Shown in pieces: positions 50,620 to 60,175 of a stretch of 64,000 bases of DNA. The notes beneath the pieces were generated by a model. It was not told where the DNA came from. It saw only the letters and a list, made by a program, of their open reading frames with translations, and did no database searches. Numbering within the stretch: position 1 is the first letter of the stretch; the number at the start of each line of letters is the position of its first letter. Source of the stretch: GWE2-40-63 sp050179685 (GTDB lineage: Bacteria; Bacteroidota; Bacteroidia; Bacteroidales; SZUA-534); assembly GCA_050179685.1 (NCBI GenBank), contig JBFXEW010000008.1, forward strand, positions 1 to 64,000, written 5' to 3'. Both the position numbers and the translations under genes were made by a program.

Positions 50620-53600
50620 TACTTTTTTGAATTATTCTGGAATTCAGTAATGTCGAAAGCTATTTTAAGCACTTTAACCACCTTACCTTCGGCATCTTTT
50701 ATAGGAGTATAAGTTTCAGACAACCAAACTACTTTTCCATTAATTTCGAGACGGTTTCTCAATTTCTTAATCATCCCTTTGTTCAAATCTTTCCAGAAAG
50801 CTTCATATTCTTTTTTAGCTACGCCCTGCATATCAATTCCATCCTGATGATGCGTTCCAACAATCTCATCACGTGTTAGTCCGAACAGTTCAAGCAAAGC
50901 CTCATTCGCGTCGGTAATGGTACCATTGGCATCGTATTCCACCGTATAAGTCGATTTTTTAACGGCGTTTAAAATACCATTCAGTTCCACTTCGCGCTGA
51001 TGGGTTTCCTCTTCAAGATTTTTTAAAGCCGTAACATCTTTCGAAATACCAAAGGTACCGACGCACTCACCATCGTCGGTTAAAAGAGGCAGTTTGGTAA
51101 CACTATTCCAAAGAAGCGTTCCATCGGGCATCTTTTCACGCTGCAACTGATTGGTAATACCTTTTCGGGTTTTTATTATGCGTTGTTCATCGTCGTAATA
51201 TTTTTTCGCATTCTCAGGAGTCTGGAAGTCGAAATCTGATTTTCCGATAACTTCATCAACCGACTTAGCTCCAAATAAGCTGGTCATCGATTTACTGATA
51301 CGAATAAATTTACTGTCACGATCTTTAAAGTAAATGTAATCGGGCAGGTAATTTAACAAGGCGTCGAGCAGTGTGGTTTGTTGCATTAAACTCTCACGCA
51401 TTTTGGCATTCAACTCGTTTTGTTTTTCCAAATTGCTTTGCGTCACCTCCATGGCCTCAAGGTGCTTCAGCATTTCCTCATTTTTCTTTTGTGTCTCTAT
51501 TTCAAGATTCTTTAGGGCAGTTACATTCTTTGAGATACCAAAAGTTCCAATGCATTCACCCTGGTCGGTAACCAAAGGCAGTTTGGTAGCCGTGGTCCAG
51601 ACAATTTCGCCATCGTGGGTAACTTCACGCTGCAATTGGTCGGTAATTCCCTGCTTGGTACGAATGATGTTTTGCTCGTCGTCGAAATATTTTTTCGCAT
51701 TTTCAGGGGTATGGTAATCGAAATCGGTTTTACCGATAACCTCCTCAACAGTCTTTGCACCAAATAAACCAAGCATCGATTTGCTGATTTTCAGGAAGCG
51801 GCTTTCTTTATCTTTAAAGTAAATGTAATCGGGTAAGGAATTAAGCAGCGCATCGAGTAAAGCCGTTTGCTTTTGCATTTCTTCGCGCATTCTGGCATTG
51901 GTTTCCATTTGCCGCTTCAAATCTTCCTGGGTAGCCTCCATCTCCTCAAGATTCTGACGAAGCTCCTCTTCCTGAGCAGCCAGTTCTTCGCTCTGATTCT
52001 GGCTGGCAGCCAATAAGCGATTGGTTTTCTCGTTCACCTTAACATTTGAAATGGTAGAAGCCAGACTTTCGCCCAACTTTTCGACAAATTCAATTTCGTG
52101 TGATTTAAGGGTGCGGAACGAGGCTATTTCAATTACGCCATAAACTTCGTCGTTTAGAATGCAGGGAACGATTAAAACACAACTTGGATTTGCCGTTCCC
52201 AAACCCGAAGTAATCTTTACATAATCTTCGGGTACTTCAGTCAGGAATATGGTTTTCTTTTCGTAGGCGCAACGTCCAACCAGACCTTCGCCCAGGCGAA
52301 TTTCCTTTTTCAAAAATTTATCGCGGCCATAAGCAATAGCTGTTGATAATTCAAAGAAATTATCGTCCTCCATTTCATCGTTTAAAACAAACATGGCTCC
52401 CTGATTCACTTCAAGATAATTCACCAGGTTTGAAATAAAGTTGAATCCAAGCTTTTTCATATCACTGGAATCCTGGCGAAGAATTTCGCCAAACATGGCC
52501 ACACCCTGAGTTGCCCAACTTCGCAATTCTTCTTCTTCTTTTCGTTTTTTCTCTTCTTCAACACTGCGTTGCAAACTTTCGCGCATGCTTAACAAAGCTT
52601 TGCCTAAGCGGTCTTCGCTCCCAAGCACTTCAAAATCGGCATTCAGATTTCCTTTTCCAATCTCGAGTGCAAATTGTTCGGTTATCCGAAGTCCTTTTAC
52701 CACTTTATTTAGCGATTCGTTCATTTGCTGCAACTCGCCTTTTCCTTTGATTTCCTGCTCTGAAATGGCATGCGTATTCCCAACGGCTAGTAAATCGAGT
52801 ATATTGGTAACTTTTCGGATGGGACCAATAATGCGTCGTGTAACCTGAAAAATTACGATTATCATAATTAAAACTCCAAACAAGGCAAAAATCACTGAAT
52901 TGCGAATGGAGGTTTTCGATGACTCAAGAATTTTGTGCATGGGCACGGTCACCTCAATCATCCATCTATTGGGCGAATCTTCAACTTGCATGGGAACAAA
53001 ATACGAATAATAAGTAGCCTTTTGAAAATGCGTGGTAATATCAAAACTCTTTCCTTTGCTCACTTTGTTTTCAACATTCCAATCGCTTTCATCCTGAGGA
53101 AAGTTTTGCCCGAATTGTTTGCCAACCAGTTCGGTATTGGCATGAGCCACAAACTGCGAAGTATTGGTCATTACCGTAATAAAACCTCCTTCAAAAATCT
53201 CAGCATTTTGAACATAATCGGTTAAAAAAGCCAGATTTAGTGTTATCCCAACAAAACCTTTTAAGGTACCGTCAACAAATATAGGTGCTGCTATATCAGA
53301 CACATAAGTTCCTTCGCTCTTAAAAGGTTCCGTAAGGCTTACGCCCTCATTATTCGATAGTTTATGCTCAAAAAATCCGGCTCCTTTTGAGTTGGTTTTG
53401 AAAAGCACTTCGCCCTGATTCTTTTTATTCAGTTCAAATTTTGCCCAGCTATTAAACTGCTCATTCCCTTCAATGGATTCTGCATCGAGAATAAACCAAA
53501 CCGATTCAAATTGAGGATGCTTTTTTAGTTGAATCTGAAGCAGGGAGGTTATTTGTTCAGAAGTGAGCTTTTGATTGCTTAGCTGCGAGGCCAGATTTTC

Positions 53601-53816
53601 AGTGTTGGCAACGACAATACCTTTAAATTCTTTAAAAAAACCACCAACCTTCTGACTGTTGTTGTCGGCCATGAGTTGGGTATATTCTTTAGCCCTGTCG
53701 ACTGCAAAATTATGGTTGCGAACACCGACAAAAAAGCCAATGGACAATAACACAAGCATTACTGTGCTTAAAATAAAGACCAATATTCGAGTCTGCAAAT
53801 TATGAAAAAGGTTCAT
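50619..53816 (-). CDS. dCache-HAMP-GAF-triple PAS sensor protein without output domain
   Basis: A 1065-residue membrane sensor. Helix 1 at 10-31, an extracytoplasmic dCache domain at 33-295 (ESVWFILDAESIEG, GAGFFEHKLSNNEGVSLTEP, VDGTLKGFVGITLNL), helix 2 at 305-325, HAMP at 325-400, GAF at about 450-595, a coiled coil at 597-655, and PAS domains at about 650-770, 812-932 and 945-1058. The first two PAS domains are near duplicates. No histidine kinase, GGDEF, chemotaxis or cyclase domain follows. It probably signals by protein contact or partner binding. It overlaps the AlkD-like gene by one base. Confidence 0.85.
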   Translation of the reverse strand: MNLFHNLQTRILVFILSTVMLVLLSIGFFVGVRNHNFAVDRAKEYTQLMADNNSQKVGGFFKEFKGIVVANTENLASQLSNQKLTSEQITSLLQIQLKKHPQFESVWFILDAESIEGNEQFNSWAKFELNKKNQGEVLFKTNSKGAGFFEHKLSNNEGVSLTEPFKSEGTYVSDIAAPIFVDGTLKGFVGITLNLAFLTDYVQNAEIFEGGFITVMTNTSQFVAHANTELVGKQFGQNFPQDESDWNVENKVSKGKSFDITTHFQKATYYSYFVPMQVEDSPNRWMIEVTVPMHKILESSKTSIRNSVIFALFGVLIMIIVIFQVTRRIIGPIRKVTNILDLLAVGNTHAISEQEIKGKGELQQMNESLNKVVKGLRITEQFALEIGKGNLNADFEVLGSEDRLGKALLSMRESLQRSVEEEKKRKEEEELRSWATQGVAMFGEILRQDSSDMKKLGFNFISNLVNYLEVNQGAMFVLNDEMEDDNFFELSTAIAYGRDKFLKKEIRLGEGLVGRCAYEKKTIFLTEVPEDYVKITSGLGTANPSCVLIVPCILNDEVYGVIEIASFRTLKSHEIEFVEKLGESLASTISNVKVNEKTNRLLAASQNQSEELAAQEEELRQNLEEMEATQEDLKRQMETNARMREEMQKQTALLDALLNSLPDYIYFKDKESRFLKISKSMLGLFGAKTVEEVIGKTDFDYHTPENAKKYFDDEQNIIRTKQGITDQLQREVTHDGEIVWTTATKLPLVTDQGECIGTFGISKNVTALKNLEIETQKKNEEMLKHLEAMEVTQSNLEKQNELNAKMRESLMQQTTLLDALLNYLPDYIYFKDRDSKFIRISKSMTSLFGAKSVDEVIGKSDFDFQTPENAKKYYDDEQRIIKTRKGITNQLQREKMPDGTLLWNSVTKLPLLTDDGECVGTFGISKDVTALKNLEEETHQREVELNGILNAVKKSTYTVEYDANGTITDANEALLELFGLTRDEIVGTHHQDGIDMQGVAKKEYEAFWKDLNKGMIKKLRNRLEINGKVVWLSETYTPIKDAEGKVVKVLKIAFDITEFQNNSKK
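51018..51410 (-). repeat. Tandem PAS duplication, downstream copy
   Basis: Encodes residues about 803-933 of the sensor: LLDALLNYLPDYIYFKDRDS, EVIGKSDFDFQTPENAKKYY and TFGISKDVTALKNLE. Closely similar in protein and DNA to 51507-51899, from the linker through the end of the PAS domain. Confidence 0.8.
51507..51899 (-). repeat. Tandem PAS duplication, upstream copy
   Basis: Encodes residues about 640-770: LLDALLNSLPDYIYFKDKES, EVIGKTDFDYHTPENAKKYF and TFGISKNVTALKNLE. The match to the other copy points to a gene-internal duplication. Confidence 0.8.
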
Positions 53817-53904
53817 AGCAGTAAGGTTGTTAAATTGTGGTAAAACTTTGTAAACAATAAAATTGCCACGATAAAATTAGCATAAATATAAAAAAAACAA
53901 AACC

Positions 53905-56900
53905 TCAGTTTGATTTAACTTCAACCAAATGATTATTAATTAAATACCAAACAAAACCTTTTACTGGTTTATTCTCAATTTGCGAAATAGCCTGCATGTA
54001 TTCCTGTACCTGTCTTTTATGTGCGTCTGAAGTACTTAATGTATATTTATAATCAATCACAATTACTTCATCGGCTCCAAAAAGCACACGATCGGGTCGT
54101 TTTAAGGCGCCATCGGTTAACATAATGGAGGCTTCGGTAATGGTTTTATAACTAGAAGTAAAAAAAGAATTAACGGCAGTATGTGAAATTAATTGGCTTA
54201 ACGCATCAATGTAAAACTTTTTTTCAGAAAAATGAATTAGTCCATTTCCAATCAATTTTTCAACTGCATCGGGAATATCATCGGGCGTAAAAATATGTTC
54301 GAGCAAGGCATGAAAAACCTGTCCTTTATAAATGGGTTCCGATTCCTGATTGTCGTTCTGAAAAAAGCCTTGTCCTTTTAATCGCAGTTTTAAAAAATCG
54401 GTTTGATTTAATCGGGGAATTATATCGTTAGCTGAAAGTGAAATCTCTTTAGTTTTTGCTTCCGGAGGAATGACTCCGTATGTATAACAATTTGGTTCGG
54501 TATCCGTATTTGGAGCAGTTAATAAATCGTTTTCAAAATCGGTAAACGCACGAAACAAGACATCATTAATCCGTTTAGCCGAATCGCTTTTTTTAGGCAG
54601 TGGCGCTATAATAAACAAGGCATTCTCAGCACGGGTAAAAGCTACGTAAGCCATATTTAAACTGTCGATTATTGCCATAAGATACTCTTGCATATAATGC
54701 GCGCCAAAATGCGTTGACAACAACTTGGCTGAATAAGTAATGGGTAAAACCGGCATGGAATCAAACGGCTTATTTTCAGGCTTTGCCCAAATCAATTTGC
54801 TTTGCTGATCGAGCGACCAGTTTACAAAAGGAAGAATCACAGCCTTATACTGCAAGCCTTTCGATTTGTGGATGGTTAAAATACGAATGGCATTTTGCTC
54901 TTCCGACAAGCTCACTGCAAGCTGGTTTCCCGTTTCTTCCCACCACTCAATAAAAGTAGCCAGGTTATTTCCCTGCTTTTGCGAGAATTGCAAAACAGCA
55001 TCCTGAAAGGTTTGAATAAAAGCAAAATTCTGGCTGATCTGTAACGAATCGTCCGGATAAATCAGCAGGTTTAGCAATCGGTTTACCAAAGTGGTTAAGG
55101 GCAATTGCCGTAACTCGTCGAGGGCAAGCACAAAAGCAGGAGGTAAAAGCTTAAAAAAAGCTTCGGAATCAGAAAAATCGATAGACGCTAAACTACTTAC
55201 CGAACCCGAAGGGGAATCTTTTCGTGAGGTGTAAAAATAGTACAACTCCGCATTATTCAGCTCGTTCTTAGGTTCAATTAAAAAACGAATGGCCGCTACC
55301 AAATAATTCACTATAAGCGAAGCATTTAAAAACACCGAATCGTTCGACACAAACGCAAACAAATGACCATCCTTTGGATTATCCTGCCGATGTTGCATAA
55401 GCCATTTGGCAACAAGCGCTCCTTCGGCATTTTTGCGCACCAGAACAGCCACATCGCGCGGCTGATAACCATTCTCAAACAATTGATTCAAATTCTCAAT
55501 TAATTGAGTTTGTACCTGCAACTCGACCGGATTTTCCGGATTATCATCAGCATTAAAACGAACTGAAACAAAGCCCTGGGTATTAATTTTATTCTCGGGC
55601 AGATTTTGCTTTACCGTTTGATAAATCTGAGTAATAATATCGGGTCTCTCAATTTGCAGTTTTCCTTCTTCAAGTTTTTGAGAAAACTGAGACTGAGCTA
55701 TAGCGGCTATTGTAGAGAAACACCAGTTATTAAATTCAACCACATATTTTTGGCTTCGATAATTATTCGGCAGGTTTACCACATTGGGCCCAAAAGCTGC
55801 AAAATCCTGCAACAATTCGCTGTGCAACAAATTCCAATCGCTGTTACGCCAGCGGTAAATACTTTGTTTAACATCGCCAACAACTAAAGAGCGGTTTCCC
55901 TGCGATATGCTATTAAAAAACAAAGGATAAAAATTCTGCCACTGCATGCGGCTAGTGTCCTGAAACTCATCAATCATATAGTATTTCAGGTACTCACCCG
56001 TTTTTTCATAAATAAACGGCGCATCGTTTTTATCGATTAACTTAGCCAAAAAAGGCGAAGCCATTGAAAGCAAGAAAATATCATGCTCGTTGCAGTAATC
56101 CCTCAAATGATTAAACACATCGCTTAACAAAGCAAACACATCGAGGTTTTTATAAACCTCATAAGCAGTATTGTAGTTTACAATTTGCTGCTTGTAAAAA
56201 TCGATACACTGGTTTAACAAATCCTGCAAACCAGCTTGCACACACTGTTGTATTAAGTTTGCCTTTGCTGAACTTTTGGCACACCAATCCTGTATTCCGT
56301 CGGGCGAATTGCAGGCTTTAAGTACACGAACACCCGGTTCGGGAATCTTGCCCGGAACCATTTGTTGCAGTTTTATAAAAAAACCCGCAACGCCCGCGTT
56401 TTTGTATTGAAAATCGTCAACTTGGAGCCCATTGGTGCGGATTATTTTAAGCGCCTGAATTCCAAAATCGCGTAATTTATTAAAAACCGGATCCATAATG
56501 GCAGCCAGCTCTTTTTTAAATAATTTAAACGATTCGAGCGATGTGATTTGCTTCAGCTCAGCCTCGGAAAAAGAAAAGAATGTTTCATTAAAAGCTTCGG
56601 TAGCAAATTTGAGTACATCTTTTTGTACGTCCCAACTTTTTCCTTCATGGATTTTTTGAATGGCAAATTCTGAAAGCCAGTATTTAAGCTGTGGCTTTTC
56701 GTCGATTTGTGAAAAAAAATCCTCAACACTTTTCTCAATAATCTGATTTTGGTTCAGCTCCACATTTAACGATGCATTTAAACCAATCTCGCGGGTTAAG
56801 GCTTTTAAAATTATCTGAAAAAAACTATCAATAGTACTGATATTGAACCGACTGTAGTTATGAACAATTTGCTTTAGTAAAAACGATGCCCGTTGTGCCA

Positions 56901-57150
56901 GATCGCTATCGTTAAGTTGATAGCAATCTTTTAATGCATCGGCATGATTTGATTTCTGGCTGCTTGCCAACAGGTATAATTCGCTAAGAATCCGATCGCG
57001 CATCTCGGCTGTAGCTTTGTTGGTAAAAGTTACCGCCAGAACACTTCGGAAACTCACTTCAGGATTAAAGATCAGCTTTAAATACTCACCGGTAAGCTGA
57101 AAGGTTTTACCCGAACCTGCCGAAGCTGTATATACGGTAAGTAGGTCCAT
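53905..57150 (-). CDS. addA: UvrD-family helicase-nuclease, AddA-like subunit
   Basis: A 1081-residue superfamily 1 helicase with nuclease. Walker A TASAGSGKTFQLT at residues 8-20, RSVLAVTFTNKATAEMRDRI, Walker B YYMIDEFQDTSRMQWQNF, the motif GDVKQSIYRWRNSD, the helicase motif IRILTIHKSKGLQYKAVILP and AYVAFTRAENALFI. The C-terminal PD-(D/E)XK nuclease shows VIVIDYKYT. Together with AddB it unwinds and cuts broken DNA ends. It stands directly upstream of the sensor gene and 4 bases downstream of holA. Confidence 0.92.
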   Translation of the reverse strand: MDLLTVYTASAGSGKTFQLTGEYLKLIFNPEVSFRSVLAVTFTNKATAEMRDRILSELYLLASSQKSNHADALKDCYQLNDSDLAQRASFLLKQIVHNYSRFNISTIDSFFQIILKALTREIGLNASLNVELNQNQIIEKSVEDFFSQIDEKPQLKYWLSEFAIQKIHEGKSWDVQKDVLKFATEAFNETFFSFSEAELKQITSLESFKLFKKELAAIMDPVFNKLRDFGIQALKIIRTNGLQVDDFQYKNAGVAGFFIKLQQMVPGKIPEPGVRVLKACNSPDGIQDWCAKSSAKANLIQQCVQAGLQDLLNQCIDFYKQQIVNYNTAYEVYKNLDVFALLSDVFNHLRDYCNEHDIFLLSMASPFLAKLIDKNDAPFIYEKTGEYLKYYMIDEFQDTSRMQWQNFYPLFFNSISQGNRSLVVGDVKQSIYRWRNSDWNLLHSELLQDFAAFGPNVVNLPNNYRSQKYVVEFNNWCFSTIAAIAQSQFSQKLEEGKLQIERPDIITQIYQTVKQNLPENKINTQGFVSVRFNADDNPENPVELQVQTQLIENLNQLFENGYQPRDVAVLVRKNAEGALVAKWLMQHRQDNPKDGHLFAFVSNDSVFLNASLIVNYLVAAIRFLIEPKNELNNAELYYFYTSRKDSPSGSVSSLASIDFSDSEAFFKLLPPAFVLALDELRQLPLTTLVNRLLNLLIYPDDSLQISQNFAFIQTFQDAVLQFSQKQGNNLATFIEWWEETGNQLAVSLSEEQNAIRILTIHKSKGLQYKAVILPFVNWSLDQQSKLIWAKPENKPFDSMPVLPITYSAKLLSTHFGAHYMQEYLMAIIDSLNMAYVAFTRAENALFIIAPLPKKSDSAKRINDVLFRAFTDFENDLLTAPNTDTEPNCYTYGVIPPEAKTKEISLSANDIIPRLNQTDFLKLRLKGQGFFQNDNQESEPIYKGQVFHALLEHIFTPDDIPDAVEKLIGNGLIHFSEKKFYIDALSQLISHTAVNSFFTSSYKTITEASIMLTDGALKRPDRVLFGADEVIVIDYKYTLSTSDAHKRQVQEYMQAISQIENKPVKGFVWYLINNHLVEVKSN

Positions 57151-57153
57151 GAA

Positions 57154-58182
57154 TTATATGTGTAGGATTTTGTATATCAACTCGCGCATCAGTTCCATAT
57201 CATCAACAGCCGGCGTGTCGATGCCCTTCGATTTGGTGTCGTACTCTCTCAAATAGCCAATAATGGCCACACAACGCTTAACATTGTATATTCGGGCAGC
57301 CTGCATGTAATCGGAAACAAAAAACGGATTTACACCCAATAACGACGCCAGGCCTGTTTTGGATTTATCGTTTGCACTGTGTACCAACAAAATTTTTACA
57401 AAAAAAGCGTAGAGAATTGCAATCAGCGGAATAATGCTTTTGGTTTTTGGGTTTTGCCCCATGTGGTTGATAATCAGATTTGCCTTGTAAACATCGCGAT
57501 TACCCAGCGCATTTTGCAGTTCAAAAACATTAAAATCTTTGCTGATGCCAATATTTTCCTCAACTTCTTTTAGCGTAATGTGGCCCCCTTTTGGAATCAC
57601 CACCAACAGTTTTTCCAATTCTTTCGAAACTTTCGACAAATCGTTACCCAACTGACTGGCCATTAATTCGGCTGCTTTAATATCGATGGTATAACCTGCC
57701 TGTTTTAATCGGCCGGTAATCCATTCGCCCACTTTATTTTCGTAGATGCGTTTCGATTCGAACAAAACGGCATTTTTATCGAGCGACTTAAACAGTTTCT
57801 TTCGTTTGTCGAGCGATTTTCCCTTAAGATTAATTACCAGAATGGTCGATTTTAATGGGTTTTCGGCATATAGCAAAAGCGGATCAACCTCGTCGGCCGC
57901 AGCACCTTCAATTCCTCTGATGTTTTGTGCTTCACGAACAATAACCACATTATAATTGCTCATCATCGGAAACCGGCGTGCGGTATTCAATAAATCGCCC
58001 AATTCAATATCTTTTCCGTAAACCACCGTTTGATTAAACGAACGCTCCTCTTCAGGAAGTACCGATTTTTCAATTTTGGTGGTAATCTCATCGATAAAGT
58101 ACGATTCTTCGCCCATTAAATAGTAAATGGGTTTATAAATTTTCTTGTTTAAGTCGGCAAGTATTTGGTCGAAAGTGTGCAT
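57154..58182 (-). CDS. holA: DNA polymerase III delta subunit
   Basis: A 342-residue clamp-loader subunit. Motifs: KPIYYLMGEESYFIDEITTK at the start, ARRFPMMSNYNVVIVREAQ, DLSKVSKELEKLLVV and DFNVFELQNALGNRDVYKA. It opens the sliding clamp during loading. Length is usual. It lies 4 bases upstream of addA and 8 bases downstream of the AMP nucleosidase gene, all on the minus strand; this neighbourhood with the divergent HsdR_N gene is common in Bacteroidota. Confidence 0.92.
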   Translation of the reverse strand: MHTFDQILADLNKKIYKPIYYLMGEESYFIDEITTKIEKSVLPEEERSFNQTVVYGKDIELGDLLNTARRFPMMSNYNVVIVREAQNIRGIEGAAADEVDPLLLYAENPLKSTILVINLKGKSLDKRKKLFKSLDKNAVLFESKRIYENKVGEWITGRLKQAGYTIDIKAAELMASQLGNDLSKVSKELEKLLVVIPKGGHITLKEVEENIGISKDFNVFELQNALGNRDVYKANLIINHMGQNPKTKSIIPLIAILYAFFVKILLVHSANDKSKTGLASLLGVNPFFVSDYMQAARIYNVKRCVAIIGYLREYDTKSKGIDTPAVDDMELMRELIYKILHI

Positions 58183-58190
58183 AGGAAATT

Positions 58191-58961
58191 TTAAAACTGA
58201 AGGTGTTTAACCGATTTTCCGTCGTTGATAATTAAGGTTAAGGCTTTTATGCCTATTTGAATGTGATCGTTAACAAACTGTTCCGTTATTTTTCTATCGC
58301 TTTCGTCTGTTTTCACACCGGTCGATATCATTGGCTGATCGGATACCAACAACAAAGCACCTGAAGGAATCTGATTGGCAAATCCTACACTGAAAATGGT
58401 AGCTGTTTCCATATCGATGGCCATGGAACGGGTTTTTTGCAGGTATTTTTTAAAACGCTCATCGTACTCCCAAACCCTGCGGTTTGTGGTAAAAACGGTA
58501 CCGGTCCAGTAGTCGCGTCCAAAATCGCGAATGGCTGTTGAAACCGCCCGTTGCAAATTAAATGCAGGCAAGGCAGGAACTTCGGCAGGCAAATAATCGT
58601 TCGATGTACCATCGCTCCTGATGGCAGCAATGGGTAATATTAAATCGCCCAATTTGTTTTTCTTTTTTAAACCGCCACATTTTCCTAAAAATAGCACAGC
58701 TTTTGGCGAAACTGCCGTGAGCAAGTCCATAATAGTAGCTGCATTTGGGCTACCCATACCAAAGTTTATAATGGTAATACCATTGGCTGCGGCATTCGGC
58801 ATATTGTTATCTTCGCCCAGGATGGGAACATTAAATTGTTGTGCAAACAATTCAACATATAAGTTAAAATTGGTAAGGATGATATGTTTTGTAAAATCTT
58901 CGAGTTTGCGACCCGTATACCGGGGCAGCCAATTACAAACAATTTCTTCTTTGGTTTTCAT
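58191..58961 (-). CDS. AMP nucleosidase (short form)
   Basis: A 256-residue nucleoside-phosphorylase fold enzyme: IINFGMGSPNAATIMDLLTA, AVLFLGKCGGLKKKNKLGD, MAIDMETATIFSVGF (substrate-binding Glu in MExA) and LLLVSDQP. The N-terminal KEEIVCNWLPRYTG is typical of the 250-260 residue AMP nucleosidases of Bacteroidota. It splits AMP into adenine and ribose 5-phosphate and so sets the adenylate level. The exact substrate is inferred from the family. First gene of the holA-addA run. Confidence 0.85.
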   Translation of the reverse strand: MKTKEEIVCNWLPRYTGRKLEDFTKHIILTNFNLYVELFAQQFNVPILGEDNNMPNAAANGITIINFGMGSPNAATIMDLLTAVSPKAVLFLGKCGGLKKKNKLGDLILPIAAIRSDGTSNDYLPAEVPALPAFNLQRAVSTAIRDFGRDYWTGTVFTTNRRVWEYDERFKKYLQKTRSMAIDMETATIFSVGFANQIPSGALLLVSDQPMISTGVKTDESDRKITEQFVNDHIQIGIKALTLIINDGKSVKHLQF

Positions 58962-59170
58962 TAAAAAAAGTTTTTGCTTTTAAATTAATCAGTAGTTCGT
59001 TACCCGGCTCATTCACTTTAAAATGTGTATCAAACCATGGTAATGATTAACCAACTGTTACAGGTTTTCAAAGATACCTTATAAAGGCTAGCTTTACAAT
59101 TTGTCGATGAAAATGTTGAAAAGTTTCTGTTCCATATTCTGTCAATTCGGTTAAATTTACGGCAAAAAGA

Positions 59171-59629
59171 ATGGATTTACTCAGGCTTCCCGATGTTTCG
59201 TCGCAAATAAAAGTTGACCCGGAAAAAAACACCATTTTCGATTCGTTTCGAAAAAAGTTTGTGGCATTGACTCCTGAAGAATGGGTTCGTCAGCATTTTT
59301 TACATTACCTGGTACAATACCTAAACTATCCTGCTGGTCTTATTTCGGTAGAAATGGCTTTACAATACAATAAACTTTCGCGCCGCTGCGACATTGTTGT
59401 TTTTACCCGAAACGGTGCTCCAAAAATGATAATCGAATGCAAAGCTCCCAAGGTAAAAATCGCGCAAAAAGCATTTGATCAGGTGGCAGCGTACAACCTG
59501 AAACTTAAAGTCGATTTTTTGGTAGTAACCAATGGTTTAAATCACTTTTGCTGTAAAATGGACTACACCAACAACAGCTACACATTTATTGAAGAAATTC
59601 CGGATTATTCCCTACTTGCCGAAAATTAA
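59171..59629 (+). CDS. HsdR N-terminal domain protein (small PD-(D/E)XK type)
   Basis: A 152-residue single-domain protein of the HSDR_N_2 type: TPEEWVRQHFLHYLVQYLNY, SRRCDIVVFTRNG and KMIIECKAPKVKI. The Asp in RCDIVVF and the Glu-x-Lys in IECKAP are the nuclease metal-binding triad. No HsdM or HsdS partner and no helicase domain are present, so it is not a restriction system. It is a conserved stand-alone gene next to holA in Bacteroidota; function unknown. Its stop overlaps the convergent GNAT gene by four bases. Confidence 0.85.
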   Translation: MDLLRLPDVSSQIKVDPEKNTIFDSFRKKFVALTPEEWVRQHFLHYLVQYLNYPAGLISVEMALQYNKLSRRCDIVVFTRNGAPKMIIECKAPKVKIAQKAFDQVAAYNLKLKVDFLVVTNGLNHFCCKMDYTNNSYTFIEEIPDYSLLAEN

Positions 59630-60174
59630 TGCTGTCTGGTTTTTGGATTTAACTTTTGAAACATCAATTCATCCTGCCATCCATCGCTTTGGTTCAACCA
59701 TTCTTTCTTTGTTCCGCTATGGGTAAAGCCGCATTTCTCAAATAATTTTATACTACCCTTATTATCGGCAGCAATATTGCAATAAACCTGGTGAAGTTTT
59801 AAATATTTAAAGCAATAATCAATCAATAAATTAAGTGAAATGTCGGCATAACCCTTTCCGCGCTCTTCCACATTATGAATCAGGATGCCAATTCCGGCAC
59901 GCTGATGAAAGGGATCGAAATCGAATAAATCAATTGCACCCAGGGCTTTCTCAGGAGCCTCTTTTTTTGCAATAATCAGGCGTAATTGTTTGTTGGTATA
60001 AATATCATGATGCGAATTTTCAAGATACTGTTTCAATACAAATTTTGAGTAAGGAGCCAGCGTATTGCTCAAATGCCACACCTCAGGATTATTCTCGCAG
60101 GCATACAAAAAATCGAGATCTTCGGGCTCCATGCCGCGAAGTATTAAAACATCGTTCTTTAAAAATAATGGCAT
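59626..60174 (-). CDS. GNAT family acetyltransferase (RimJ/RimL-like)
   Basis: A 182-residue acetyl-CoA-dependent N-acetyltransferase: LRGMEPEDLDFLYACENN, LGAIDLFDFDPFHQRAGIGI, EERGKGYADISLNLLIDYCF (acetyl-CoA loop) and IAADNKGSIKLFEKCGF. The start is ATG 60174; longer in-frame starts lie inside the upstream OmpA gene and are not credible. This resembles RimL or spermidine acetyltransferase (SpeG-like) proteins; substrate unknown. It follows the OmpA gene by one base, probably in its operon. Confidence 0.87.
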   Translation of the reverse strand: MPLFLKNDVLILRGMEPEDLDFLYACENNPEVWHLSNTLAPYSKFVLKQYLENSHHDIYTNKQLRLIIAKKEAPEKALGAIDLFDFDPFHQRAGIGILIHNVEERGKGYADISLNLLIDYCFKYLKLHQVYCNIAADNKGSIKLFEKCGFTHSGTKKEWLNQSDGWQDELMFQKLNPKTRQH

Positions 60175-60175
60175 C

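Noticed and set aside
50619..53816. Methyl-accepting chemotaxis protein
   Set aside because: Despite dCache and HAMP, there is no MCP signalling hairpin; the C-terminus is GAF and PAS domains.
59171..59629. Type I restriction-modification system
   Set aside because: Only the HsdR N-terminal-like nuclease domain is present, with no HsdM, HsdS or helicase; it is a conserved stand-alone gene near holA.
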